Under the pieces are notes generated by a model. That model was not told the origin of the DNA, made no database searches, and was given only the letters and a program-made list of their open reading frames with translations. From Gemmatimonadales bacterium UBA4718 (GTDB taxonomy: Bacteria > Gemmatimonadota > Gemmatimonadetes > Gemmatimonadales > Gemmatimonadaceae), in the NCBI GenBank assembly GCA_002404375.1, contig DHJO01000236.1, positions 33,890 through 41,984 on the forward strand: a stretch of DNA of 8,095 nucleotides. Direction: 5' to 3'. A program made the translations under genes and the position numbers. Of the stretch, positions 1-5,954 are shown in pieces (the stretch's first letter is position 1; each line of letters opens with the position of its first letter).

Positions 1-35
1 TCTGCTCGGTCGCGGGTCTCCTGGTCGCCAAGTGG

Positions 36-118
36 GTGCCTCCTACGAGGACACCCCCACCTCCCCTGCACAGATCCTCAAAAGCGCGCGCCTTCGGCGC
101 GTGATGTGTAGGAGGCAC
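36..118. repeat. Nested inverted repeats, possible structured RNA
   Basis: An exact 11-bp inverted repeat, GTGCCTCCTAC at 36-46 and GTAGGAGGCAC at 108-118, encloses two smaller ones: GAGGA (47-51) with TCCTC (75-79), and the GC-rich hairpin 85-92/96-103. The first inner stem abuts the outer one, so the paired form would be a three-way junction with a C-rich 23-nt loop at 52-74. I do not recognise it as SRP RNA, 6S RNA, tmRNA or RNase P RNA, whose conserved cores are absent. It may be a chance fold in GC-rich DNA, a terminator complex, or an unknown small RNA on either strand. Confidence 0.4.
80..103 (-). terminator. Possible minus-strand intrinsic terminator
   Basis: The arms 85-92 and 96-103 pair over 8 positions (one G-T) around a 3-nt loop. 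Read on the minus strand the stem is followed by one base and then TTTT (complement of AAAA at 80-83). This is the shape of a short intrinsic terminator for leftward transcription. It lies about 345 nt beyond the stop of the desaturase, the nearest leftward gene, which makes it a distant terminator for that gene if real. The T run is short. Confidence 0.3.
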
Positions 119-322
119 GCAGTTTCGTGCGCGTGCCCAACAGGCCGTCTCGACGCTCAACGCGCCGACTTACGAGCAACGCGTGGTAGTGCGAGGAGAA
201 GCATGCGCCTGATCTCGTCGCCAATTGCGATCCGAAAGAGTGGCGCGCAGTTCGAGTGGAAGGGAAGTCGAAGAGGGTCGGGGCGCAGGCGACGTCTCGC
301 GTAGCAAGAGACCGGCTGGGTG

Positions 323-351
323 CCCGCTCGCGAGCGCAAGCCGCGAGTGGG
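323..351. repeat. GC-rich hairpin of 10 bp
   Basis: CCCGCTCGCG (323-332) pairs with CGCGAGTGGG (342-351) around a 9-nt loop, with one G-T pair; a further G-C pair at 322/352 extends it. Neither side carries a T run, so it is not a clear intrinsic terminator. It sits about 100 nt past the stop of the minus-strand desaturase and could slow or protect the 3' end of that transcript, or be a chance palindrome. Confidence 0.35.
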
Positions 352-448
352 CTGACGGGCTCGATGCGTGTAAGCGAGCAGTCGCCGAAGCCCCGACTCT
401 CTTCGACTGACCGACGCACGATGATCTAGAACCGCGCGCCGCGGAACC

Positions 449-1417
449 TTACTCCATCGCGAATTCGCGATTGAAGATCACGTCGAACGCGAAGCTCTTG
501 GGCTTGGTCTTGAGCTCCATCACCTGCGCGATACGCTCGAGACGCGCGGGAATCGCCATGATTTTTTCCTGCGCCATCCGCCCGAGATCATTCAACCCGT
601 CCATGGTATCGATCGACCAGTACTTGATCAGCTCCTCGACGATCCTGAGATAGTCGCGCGGACCATATATCTCCGCGCGGCGCACAACGTCGGCCAGCTC
701 GCGGAAGTGCGGCATGTTCACGCCCGGCATGTCGATCGCCGGCATGATCTTGGCCGCCGCCACGAGGCCCTGGTTCGGATCGCGCTCGAGCACCGCCTTG
801 AATACCGAGCGATAAAACGTGTAGTGGCGCGCCTCCTCCTTCGCGACATTTGCCAACACCGTCCCAATCGTCGGCTCGTACTGCGACGCGTACTTGCCGG
901 TGTTGGCGTGGGAGACTTGCGTCGCCCTCTCCTGCAGCGACGTGTAGACGAACACGCGGTACGGATCCTTGTCCCACTCCGGCTCGAATCCGGCCTTGAT
1001 GTAATCGAACTGCATCTTCTCGATCACGACCGGATCGAACACGCCGGCGTCGCGTGTGTAGTCGTGGAGAATCGCGCCGTGCCGATCTTCTTCCGCCGTC
1101 CACAGGTTGTTCCACTTCGCCCAGATGCTGTCCGTTCCGAGATAGACGGCGAGCAGTCGGTGAAAGTGCGGAAGTCCTTCCTCGGTCAGGAGGTTCAGCG
1201 CGAGCGCCACACGGGCGGGATCGCTGATCCCCCTCGCCCGCTCTCTTAGGGCCTTCAGGTGATGATCCGGATCTTCGCCTGGAGCGGGCTCGAGCAATTC
1301 CGCTGGAAACCAAAGCACGCGCTTGGCTTCGTGCGCGGTCATTAACTCAACCACAAGGGGCTCGAGGTCGGCGAGTACCTCGATCTTCGAGAGTGTCTCG
1401 GCTTCAACTGGATTCAC
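449..1417 (-). CDS. Acyl-ACP desaturase (soluble diiron type)
   Basis: Member of the soluble stearoyl-ACP desaturase family (FA_desaturase_2). It uses O2 and electrons from ferredoxin to put a cis double bond into an acyl chain on acyl carrier protein, in the cytoplasm, for unsaturated membrane lipids. By comparison with the castor enzyme the six iron ligands are all visible: E79 (TEEGLP), E110 and H113 (EEDRHG), E163 (TSLQERAT), E195 and H198 (KEEARH). The 322 residues cover the whole domain; the castor loop before the EENRH helix is shorter here. The frame is open to a GTG at 1492 (347 aa). I prefer the GTG at 1417 because GAGG lies 6 nt ahead of it and similarity to the family begins about eight residues later (SKIEVL). 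It is divergent from the KGG gene and has no partner reductase nearby. Confidence 0.92.
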   Translation of the reverse strand: MNPVEAETLSKIEVLADLEPLVVELMTAHEAKRVLWFPAELLEPAPGEDPDHHLKALRERARGISDPARVALALNLLTEEGLPHFHRLLAVYLGTDSIWAKWNNLWTAEEDRHGAILHDYTRDAGVFDPVVIEKMQFDYIKAGFEPEWDKDPYRVFVYTSLQERATQVSHANTGKYASQYEPTIGTVLANVAKEEARHYTFYRSVFKAVLERDPNQGLVAAAKIMPAIDMPGVNMPHFRELADVVRRAEIYGPRDYLRIVEELIKYWSIDTMDGLNDLGRMAQEKIMAIPARLERIAQVMELKTKPKSFAFDVIFNREFAME

Positions 1418-1492
1418 TGACCACCTCGGAGTTTTTCGGCCATTGCTTTTAACATAAGCGCTCACAGACGTGCGAGAAGGGAAGAAATCCAC

Positions 1493-1600
1493 AATCCACC
1501 AGACTGGCGGGGTTTCTACCTTCCCACGAAATTACGGCCTGACGCTTGCACGTCCAGCACCGGCATCATTGAACTCGAATATCGCGGCAGGAGACCGATA
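1493..1600. promoter_or_regulatory. Divergent spacer between desaturase and KGG gene
   Basis: About 110-185 bp (depending on the desaturase start) separate two divergent genes, so promoters for both should lie here. I see no convincing -35/-10 pair on either strand. The only firm signal is AGGAG at 1589-1593, 7 nt ahead of the ATG at 1601, a good ribosome-binding site for the KGG gene. Confidence 0.45.
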
Positions 1601-1930
1601 ATGGCAGACGAGCGCAACAACCAAGACGAGCGGATGGACGAGCGGAGCAGAAGCGGCGGAGTCGGAGGTGGAAGCGGTGGAATGAGCGGGCGCAACGACG
1701 GTGGAGGAGAATCTCGTAGCACGAGCACCATCCGCAAGACACCCCGCGGATTTGCTGCAATGGACCCGCAGGCACAGCGCGCGATCGCGGCGAAAGGTGG
1801 ACGCGCCGCGCACCAGAAAGGAACGGCGCACGAATTCACCAGTGAAGAGGCGCGCGTCGCGGGAAGAAAAGGCGGCGAAGCATCTCGCGGCGGACGAAGA
1901 TCGAGCGGAGCTGGACAAGGCAACAGCTGA
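1601..1930 (+). CDS. KGG-repeat (Con-10-like) stress protein
   Basis: Small, very hydrophilic protein of 109 residues belonging to the KGG / stress-induced (GsiB, Con-10, YciG-like) group. The N-terminal 45 residues are a low-complexity Gly/Ser/Arg/Asp tail. The conserved part runs from about 49 to 95: GFAAMDP, then two glycine-turn repeats, IAAKGGRAAH (KGG at 65-67) and ARVAGRKGG (KGG at 90-92), joined by KGTAHEFTSEEA. Family members are induced by starvation, desiccation or oxidative stress; their molecular action is poorly defined and they are probably largely disordered. AGGAG 7 nt ahead supports the ATG. The transcript appears to end in the hairpin at 1955-1990, so this is probably a single-gene unit. 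The family call is firm; a stress role is known of the family and not shown by this sequence. Confidence 0.9.
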   Translation: MADERNNQDERMDERSRSGGVGGGSGGMSGRNDGGGESRSTSTIRKTPRGFAAMDPQAQRAIAAKGGRAAHQKGTAHEFTSEEARVAGRKGGEASRGGRRSSGAGQGNS

Positions 1931-1954
1931 CCGACCCAGCCGGGACGGAAGCGA

Positions 1955-1990
1955 ACGGGGCACGGCGAAAGCCGTGCCCCGTCGTCTTTT
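1955..1990 (+). terminator. Strong intrinsic terminator after KGG gene
   Basis: ACGGGGCACGGC (1955-1966) pairs perfectly with GCCGTGCCCCGT (1971-1982): a 12-bp GC-rich stem closed by a GAAA tetraloop, followed by CGTCTTTT. This is a textbook Rho-independent terminator 24 nt after the KGG stop. Its T run is short (four, plus two interspersed). Only 35 nt separate the stem from the kinase start at 2018, so it also sits in the kinase leader region. Confidence 0.85.
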
Positions 1991-2017
1991 GCCGAAATCG
2001 TTCGGCCTTGGAGTTGC

Positions 2018-3286
2018 ATGTCCCTATTTCGCGAGCGCTCCCGCTCAACCCAGGTGCCGGAGATGATGGATCCCCAGCAGCAAGGCACGGTCGCCGACAC
2101 GCGTGAAGCGCCGCGAAAAGGACGAGATGCGAGCGCTCTTCCGTACAAGGAGCTGCTGGCCTCGAGAGACGCGATCGACCACGAGCGTCAGAAGTACTTC
2201 GAGCTCTTCGACTTCGCGCCGGACGCTTGCTTTCTCACCGACTCTCACGGAATCATCCGTGAAGCGAACGTGGCAGCGAGTCAGCTGCTCGGCGTACCCG
2301 CTCAGTTTCTCGCCGGCACGACGCTCCCGGCCTTCCTCGACGGACCCGCCCGCAAAACCTACCGTCATCAGCTCGATCAGCTGCGCGGATCAGAGAGATC
2401 CGACGACTGGGAGATACAGCTCCGCCCCCGCAACGGATCTCCGACCGATGTGTCCGTTTCCGTCGCGCGGATGACCGCACGGGATAAACGCGTCGGATGC
2501 TACCGCTGGGTAGTGCGCGACATCTCCAAGCGAAACGAACTTCTCGAGAGCGAGCGCAAGGCGCGCGAAGAAGCGGAAGTCTCGAATCGCATCAAGTCTG
2601 ACTTCCTCGCTTTGCTGAGCCACGAGTTCCGCACGCCTCTCCAGGCGATCTTCGGCTACACAGAGCTTCTCGAGCGCGAGATTCACGGGCCACTCACTGA
2701 CCCGCAGCGCCGTTACCTTCAGCGCATCCAGCAGAGCCAGGAGCTCCTTCTCGGGCTCATCACCACGATCCTGGATTTCGCTAAGCTCGAGAGCGGACAG
2801 TCGATCGATTTGGTTCTTCATCCGACTGTGATCCACGAAGTGCTGGTGCACATGGAAGGATTCGTTGGCGCTCAGCTCGAAGAGAAAGAGCTGAGCTACC
2901 GCTATCGCTGCCGAGATTGCTCGATCGTCGCCAACGCGGACGCCGGCAAGGTGCAGCAGATTCTGCTCAATCTGCTCGCGAACGCGATCAAGTTCACCGA
3001 TCGCGGAGGAACCATTGTCCTCCAGTGCGAGCTCGAGCCAGAAGCTGTCGCTATCCGGGTGATCGACACCGGCAAAGGGATTCCGCTCGACAAGCTCGAT
3101 GCGATCTTTGAGCCATTCGTGCAGCTCAAGCCCAAAGGGGCCGTGACGAACGGCACCGGTCTCGGACTGCCCATTAGCCGGAGACTCGCGACGGCCATGG
3201 GCGGCTCGCTCCGCGCGACGAGCGAGGTTGGAAAAGGGTCGACGTTCACTCTCAGGCTTCAGCGCTCAGAGACTAAAAGCAACTGA
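2018..3286 (+). CDS. PAS-domain sensor histidine kinase, cytoplasmic
   Basis: Two-component sensor kinase of 422 residues without signal peptide or membrane segments. A PAS domain spans about 57-170 (FDFAPDACFLTDSHGII near the start, DISKRNE at the end), followed by a short charged coiled linker (174-195). The HisKA domain carries the phospho-acceptor H202 in SHEFRTPL. The ATPase domain has the N box (N322 in LLANAIKFT), G1 box DTGKGI (350-355), F box IFEPFVQL (363-370) and G2 box GTGLGL (379-384), so it looks catalytically intact. GGAG 4 nt ahead supports the ATG at 2018; Met16 or Met17 are possible alternatives. No response regulator lies next to it, so it is an orphan kinase with unknown partner and signal. 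The PAS domain shows no obvious cofactor ligand. It ends 2 nt from the stop of the convergent thioredoxin-fold gene. Confidence 0.95.
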   Translation: MSLFRERSRSTQVPEMMDPQQQGTVADTREAPRKGRDASALPYKELLASRDAIDHERQKYFELFDFAPDACFLTDSHGIIREANVAASQLLGVPAQFLAGTTLPAFLDGPARKTYRHQLDQLRGSERSDDWEIQLRPRNGSPTDVSVSVARMTARDKRVGCYRWVVRDISKRNELLESERKAREEAEVSNRIKSDFLALLSHEFRTPLQAIFGYTELLEREIHGPLTDPQRRYLQRIQQSQELLLGLITTILDFAKLESGQSIDLVLHPTVIHEVLVHMEGFVGAQLEEKELSYRYRCRDCSIVANADAGKVQQILLNLLANAIKFTDRGGTIVLQCELEPEAVAIRVIDTGKGIPLDKLDAIFEPFVQLKPKGAVTNGTGLGLPISRRLATAMGGSLRATSEVGKGSTFTLRLQRSETKSN

Positions 3287-3288
3287 AG

Positions 3289-3843
3289 TTACCCTTTCCT
3301 GACGGCCCGCTCGACGGACACTTTGCAGCAATGTTCGAGCATGGACACGATCTCCTCCATCGTCGTGAGCCCGCGATCCCGCGCGTAAAAGGTCCTGATC
3401 TCCTTATACCGTTCATCCTTGGGAAGCATCAGTCCCTTCTCCACCACCCACTTCTGTAGCGCTCCCGGACGCGGTCCCCACCATCCGCACTCCTCGAACT
3501 TCTTGTTGAGGAGGATCACGATCGGAATCGAGCGCGAGGTGCCGGTCAGGTGCGTATCCATGATGTCCAGATTCTCGTCGCGGGCGAGAATGCGCAGATC
3601 CATGTTGCTCACCGACTCCGCCAGCTTGGCCATTATCGGAACGATGTTGACCGCATCGCCGCACCAGTCTTCACTCAGCACCAGCAGGTGCCAATGGCCG
3701 CCGAGTGCTTCGACGCGAGCGGACATCTCCAGGGGGATCGACACGTGGAGCGTGATCCCCACCCACAGGGCGTGGTTGATTGTCTCCCGAGCCATGAACT
3801 CGGCGAACGTCTCGCCTTCGCAGTAGCGCGCTCTGGTTATCAT
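3289..3843 (-). CDS. Thioredoxin-fold protein with WCGD centre
   Basis: Protein of 184 residues resembling the Thioredoxin_9 family (PF14595). The active-site stretch LSEDWCGDAVN has a single cysteine, C61, with Asp where classical thioredoxins have the second Cys (CxxC to CGDA). The fold's cis-proline is seen at SIPIVILL (P107), and WWGPRP (121-126) is a further landmark. No signal peptide, so cytoplasmic. A one-cysteine centre would suit a mixed-disulfide or low-molecular-weight-thiol reaction more than dithiol exchange, but the family's substrates are not known to me. C172 and C173 near the C-terminus are the only paired cysteines left. It starts 12 nt after the stop of the GNAT gene, so the two are probably cotranscribed. 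I see no Shine-Dalgarno before the ATG, which may point to translational coupling. Confidence 0.85.
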   Translation of the reverse strand: MITRARYCEGETFAEFMARETINHALWVGITLHVSIPLEMSARVEALGGHWHLLVLSEDWCGDAVNIVPIMAKLAESVSNMDLRILARDENLDIMDTHLTGTSRSIPIVILLNKKFEECGWWGPRPGALQKWVVEKGLMLPKDERYKEIRTFYARDRGLTTMEEIVSMLEHCCKVSVERAVRKG

Positions 3844-3855
3844 GATGTGTGTGAG

Positions 3856-4368
3856 CTAGCGGATCATGTCGACGTGCATGATTCCATCCTCTTCGTAAGG
3901 CGCGGAGACCGTCGTGAAGCCGAAACTCGCGTAGAACGCCTCGAGGCGGCGCTGCGCGGCGAGCTTGATCTTTTCGCCGGGCGCGAGCGTCTCCAGCCGC
4001 CGCAGGGCTTCAGCCATGAGTCGCCTCCCAACCCCCGTTCTTCGCACTTCCTGGGCTGTCGCGACACGTCCGATCGATCCTTCCGTATAGCGGACTCCTG
4101 GCTCGAAAACGCGCGCGTACGCGACGAGAGAGCGCTCGGGAGCGCCCCGGTTCCAGCCAAGCAGATGCCAGGCGCGGGGGTCGCGGCCGTCGGCGTCGGG
4201 GTAGGGACAATCCTGCTCGACGATGAACACCGCTTCGCGCAGCCGTACGACGGCATAGAGATCGTCCGGCCTGAGCTCGCTGAATCGCGACCATTGCCAT
4301 GAGATGTCGGTCGTCTCAGTCGTCGTTTCGCCGCCGGTCGCCGCGGCGGCCACGCTTGTCTTGCTCAC
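3856..4368 (-). CDS. elaA: ElaA-like GNAT family N-acetyltransferase
   Basis: Acetyl-CoA-dependent acetyltransferase of the ElaA group (GNAT fold). Strong landmarks shared with Escherichia coli ElaA are VFIVEQDCPYPDADG (about 47-61), WHLLGW, LVAYARVF, the acetyl-CoA pyrophosphate loop RRTGVG (109-114), LAAQRRLEAFYASFGF, and the terminal YEEDGIMH (158-165). The acceptor substrate of ElaA is not established. The frame is open to a GTG at 4404 (182 aa), but ElaA similarity begins only at ISWQW. I prefer the GTG at 4368, which is preceded by the purine-rich run GGAAGGGAA and leaves 53 bp to the divergent peptidase gene; the leading Ala/Thr-rich 20 residues have no counterpart in ElaA either way. 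It is the first gene of a likely two-gene unit with the thioredoxin-fold gene. Confidence 0.9.
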   Translation of the reverse strand: MSKTSVAAAATGGETTTETTDISWQWSRFSELRPDDLYAVVRLREAVFIVEQDCPYPDADGRDPRAWHLLGWNRGAPERSLVAYARVFEPGVRYTEGSIGRVATAQEVRRTGVGRRLMAEALRRLETLAPGEKIKLAAQRRLEAFYASFGFTTVSAPYEEDGIMHVDMIR

Positions 4369-4421
4369 TTCCCTTCCATATTCTGAGCCGTTGAAACCGT
4401 CCACATTCAGGATAACATAAC
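4369..4421. promoter_or_regulatory. Divergent promoter region, GNAT versus M28 genes
   Basis: This is the only space between the divergent acetyltransferase and peptidase genes. It contains an AT-rich run at 4411-4422 (GATAACATAACA). On the minus strand it reads TTATGTTATCC, which resembles a -10 element. No matching -35 is clear. AGGA (4409-4412) lies 9 nt ahead of the peptidase ATG and may be its ribosome-binding site. If the acetyltransferase really began at 4404, the spacer would be just 17 bp and its promoter would have to lie inside the peptidase gene. Confidence 0.4.
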
Positions 4422-5840
4422 ATGTCGATATTCGCGTTTCGCTCGCTTGTCGCCTCCGTGATGCTTGGAGCGGTCGCCCCTCCCCTCGCCGCGCAGCGCG
4501 CCGACAATCCCGTAGCGGTTCCCGACGTCACCATGGGGCTGATCCGGGATCCCGCCCTCGCGGCAACGATCGCTGAAATCTCGGCCGCGCGCATTCGCGA
4601 GACGGATTCCGCGCTCGTCTCGTTCGGCACGCGTCACACGATGAGCGACACCGTGAGCAACACCCGCGGAATCGGAGCAGCGAGGCGATATCTGTTCGCG
4701 AAGCTTGACGGCTACAGCAAGGCGTGTGGCGGATGCCTTCGCGTGGAGTACGCTCCAGCACTGCTCGAAATGCGCGGCCACCCCGACCATCCAATGGTGA
4801 ACGTCGTCAACGTTCTCGCCTGGCTGCGAGGTCGCGACACCAGCCGCGTGCTGGTGATGGGCGGACATTACGACTCCTGCGTATGCGGGCGCACGGATCT
4901 CGGTCCGCTGGCACGATTCGAGGCAACGCAGGATGCGCCGGGAGCCGATGATGACGGGTCCGGCACATCGGCTGTTGTCGAGCTCGCCCGCGTATTTTCG
5001 AAGCGCTTTCCCCGCGGGCTGGCGACATCCGTCATCTTCGTCGCCTACTCTGGTGAGGAGGAGGGCTTGTACGGCTCGACCCATCTCGCCCAGAGGCTTC
5101 ACGCCGCCGGCTACAAGGTCGTGTCCGCGTTTACGGACGACATCGTGGGCAATGTCGTCGCCGATGACGGGACTGTCGATTCGACGAGCGTCCGGATTTT
5201 CGGCGCTGATCCCGACAACGGACCGAGCCGCGAACTCGCGCGGTACGCCTGGGCAATCGGGACGATATACAACCCGGGATTTCGAATTCTTCCGGTGTTC
5301 CGCCTCGATCGCATCTCGCGCGGCGGCGACCACAGTCCGTACGTGAGTCTCGGAGATCCGGGTTTACGTTTCACGGAGCGACTCGAGAACTACAAGCGCC
5401 AGCACCTGCCGACGGACGATTTCGCGCACGTGAACTTTGGCTACGTGGCCAACGTCACCAGGCTCAACGCATCGGTGGTCGGATCGCTGGCCAACGCTCC
5501 CGCGCCTCCGGTGGCCCTGGCGCGACGCGATCAGGCGTCGGGCGGACAGAAGTGGATGGTGAGTTGGCGGGAGATTCCCGGCGCGGCACGTTACGAAGTT
5601 CTCTTTCGGCGCACGACCGCGCCGACCTACGAGAAGATCTATCAGGCAGGGGCCGCCACCTCTTTTCTCCTCCCCGACCAGCTCGACGACGGCTGGGCGG
5701 CGGTCCGAGCGATCGGCCCGAATGGGGATCGCTCTCTGACGAGCGCAGTACCCCCTCCCTGCCCCGTTCTCACCACGCGCGCCGACTCAGTGGCTGCGGG
5801 AGATCTCATCAGGAACTGCATCCGCGCGGCCGGGCGCTGA
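4422..5840 (+). CDS. Secreted M28 zinc aminopeptidase with FN3-like domain
   Basis: Exported metallopeptidase of 472 residues. A signal peptide covers about 1-24 (hydrophobic core then APPLAA-Q). The M28 catalytic domain (about 75-355) shows the two-zinc set by comparison with Streptomyces griseus aminopeptidase: H149 (GGHYDS), D177 (GADDDGSG), general base E212 and ligand E213 (SGEEEG), D240 (DDIVGN) and H304 (GGDHSPY). Residues about 360-442 look like a fibronectin type III domain (VSWREIPGAARYEVLFRR, WAAVRAIGPNGDRS), often a C-terminal accessory in such enzymes. It probably removes N-terminal residues from peptides outside the cytoplasm. Cysteines come as close pairs (102/105, 153/155) plus 447/466; 153 and 155 lie right after the first metal-binding region. 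It is divergent from the GNAT gene; the serine hydrolase follows on the same strand after 114 nt. Confidence 0.93.
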   Translation: MSIFAFRSLVASVMLGAVAPPLAAQRADNPVAVPDVTMGLIRDPALAATIAEISAARIRETDSALVSFGTRHTMSDTVSNTRGIGAARRYLFAKLDGYSKACGGCLRVEYAPALLEMRGHPDHPMVNVVNVLAWLRGRDTSRVLVMGGHYDSCVCGRTDLGPLARFEATQDAPGADDDGSGTSAVVELARVFSKRFPRGLATSVIFVAYSGEEEGLYGSTHLAQRLHAAGYKVVSAFTDDIVGNVVADDGTVDSTSVRIFGADPDNGPSRELARYAWAIGTIYNPGFRILPVFRLDRISRGGDHSPYVSLGDPGLRFTERLENYKRQHLPTDDFAHVNFGYVANVTRLNASVVGSLANAPAPPVALARRDQASGGQKWMVSWREIPGAARYEVLFRRTTAPTYEKIYQAGAATSFLLPDQLDDGWAAVRAIGPNGDRSLTSAVPPPCPVLTTRADSVAAGDLIRNCIRAAGR

Positions 5841-5954
5841 GAAAGAGGGGAAAACACGGGTTGTCCCGAGGCGTCACAGTCGTCTTAGTTAAAGAAACCG
5901 CAGGCCGGTGAGCTGGCCCGGCGCCTCGTCGACCTCGTACCCTCTCTCTGGCTC
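5841..5954 (+). other. Spacer between peptidase and serine hydrolase
   Basis: This 114-nt gap has an AT-rich patch (about 5886-5897) and a hairpin GGCCGG-TGAG-CTGGCC at 5903-5918 with one G-T pair. No T run follows on the plus strand, so it is not a clear terminator for the peptidase gene. A -35-like TTGTCC near 5860 has no convincing -10 partner. Whether the two genes share a transcript cannot be decided from the sequence. No Shine-Dalgarno is visible before the ATG at 5955, and the upstream frame is closed by TAG at 5886 with no other ATG, GTG or TTG. Confidence 0.4.

Larger units (their letters stand above)
1..448. other. Noncoding left end, no gene recognised
   Basis: No frame in this stretch gives a protein I recognise. 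The open frames here are Arg/Ser/Ala-rich, overlap one another on both strands, lack convincing ribosome-binding sites and show no family motif, so they look like GC-rich chance frames. The stretch holds nested inverted repeats at 36-118 and a separate hairpin at 323-351. A gene outside the window could end within the first 100 bases: one plus-strand frame is open from base 3 to a TGA near 102. Its short tail has no recognisable domain. Confidence 0.6.

Noticed and set aside
32..419. Overlapping open frames of 60-113 codons on both strands
   Set aside because: Arg/Ser-rich translations with no domain or convincing ribosome-binding site; typical of chance frames in GC-rich DNA.
588..1313. Frames of 180 and 241 codons overlapping the desaturase
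   Set aside because: Low-complexity Arg/Gly-rich products in the shadow of a gene with all catalytic residues.
1516..2148. 210-codon minus-strand frame across the KGG gene and terminator
   Set aside because: Antisense to a recognisable KGG protein and crossing a strong terminator; no family features.
3550..4302. 250-codon plus-strand frame opposite the thioredoxin-fold and GNAT genes
   Set aside because: Spans two well-supported genes in antisense; His/Asp/Arg-rich without motif.
4407..5333. 308-codon minus-strand frame opposite the M28 peptidase
   Set aside because: Antisense shadow; the plus strand encodes the full zinc-binding set.
5903..5918. Hairpin GGCCGG-TGAG-CTGGCC as terminator of the peptidase gene
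   Set aside because: No T run follows on the plus strand; the T-rich side lies on the minus strand where no gene ends.
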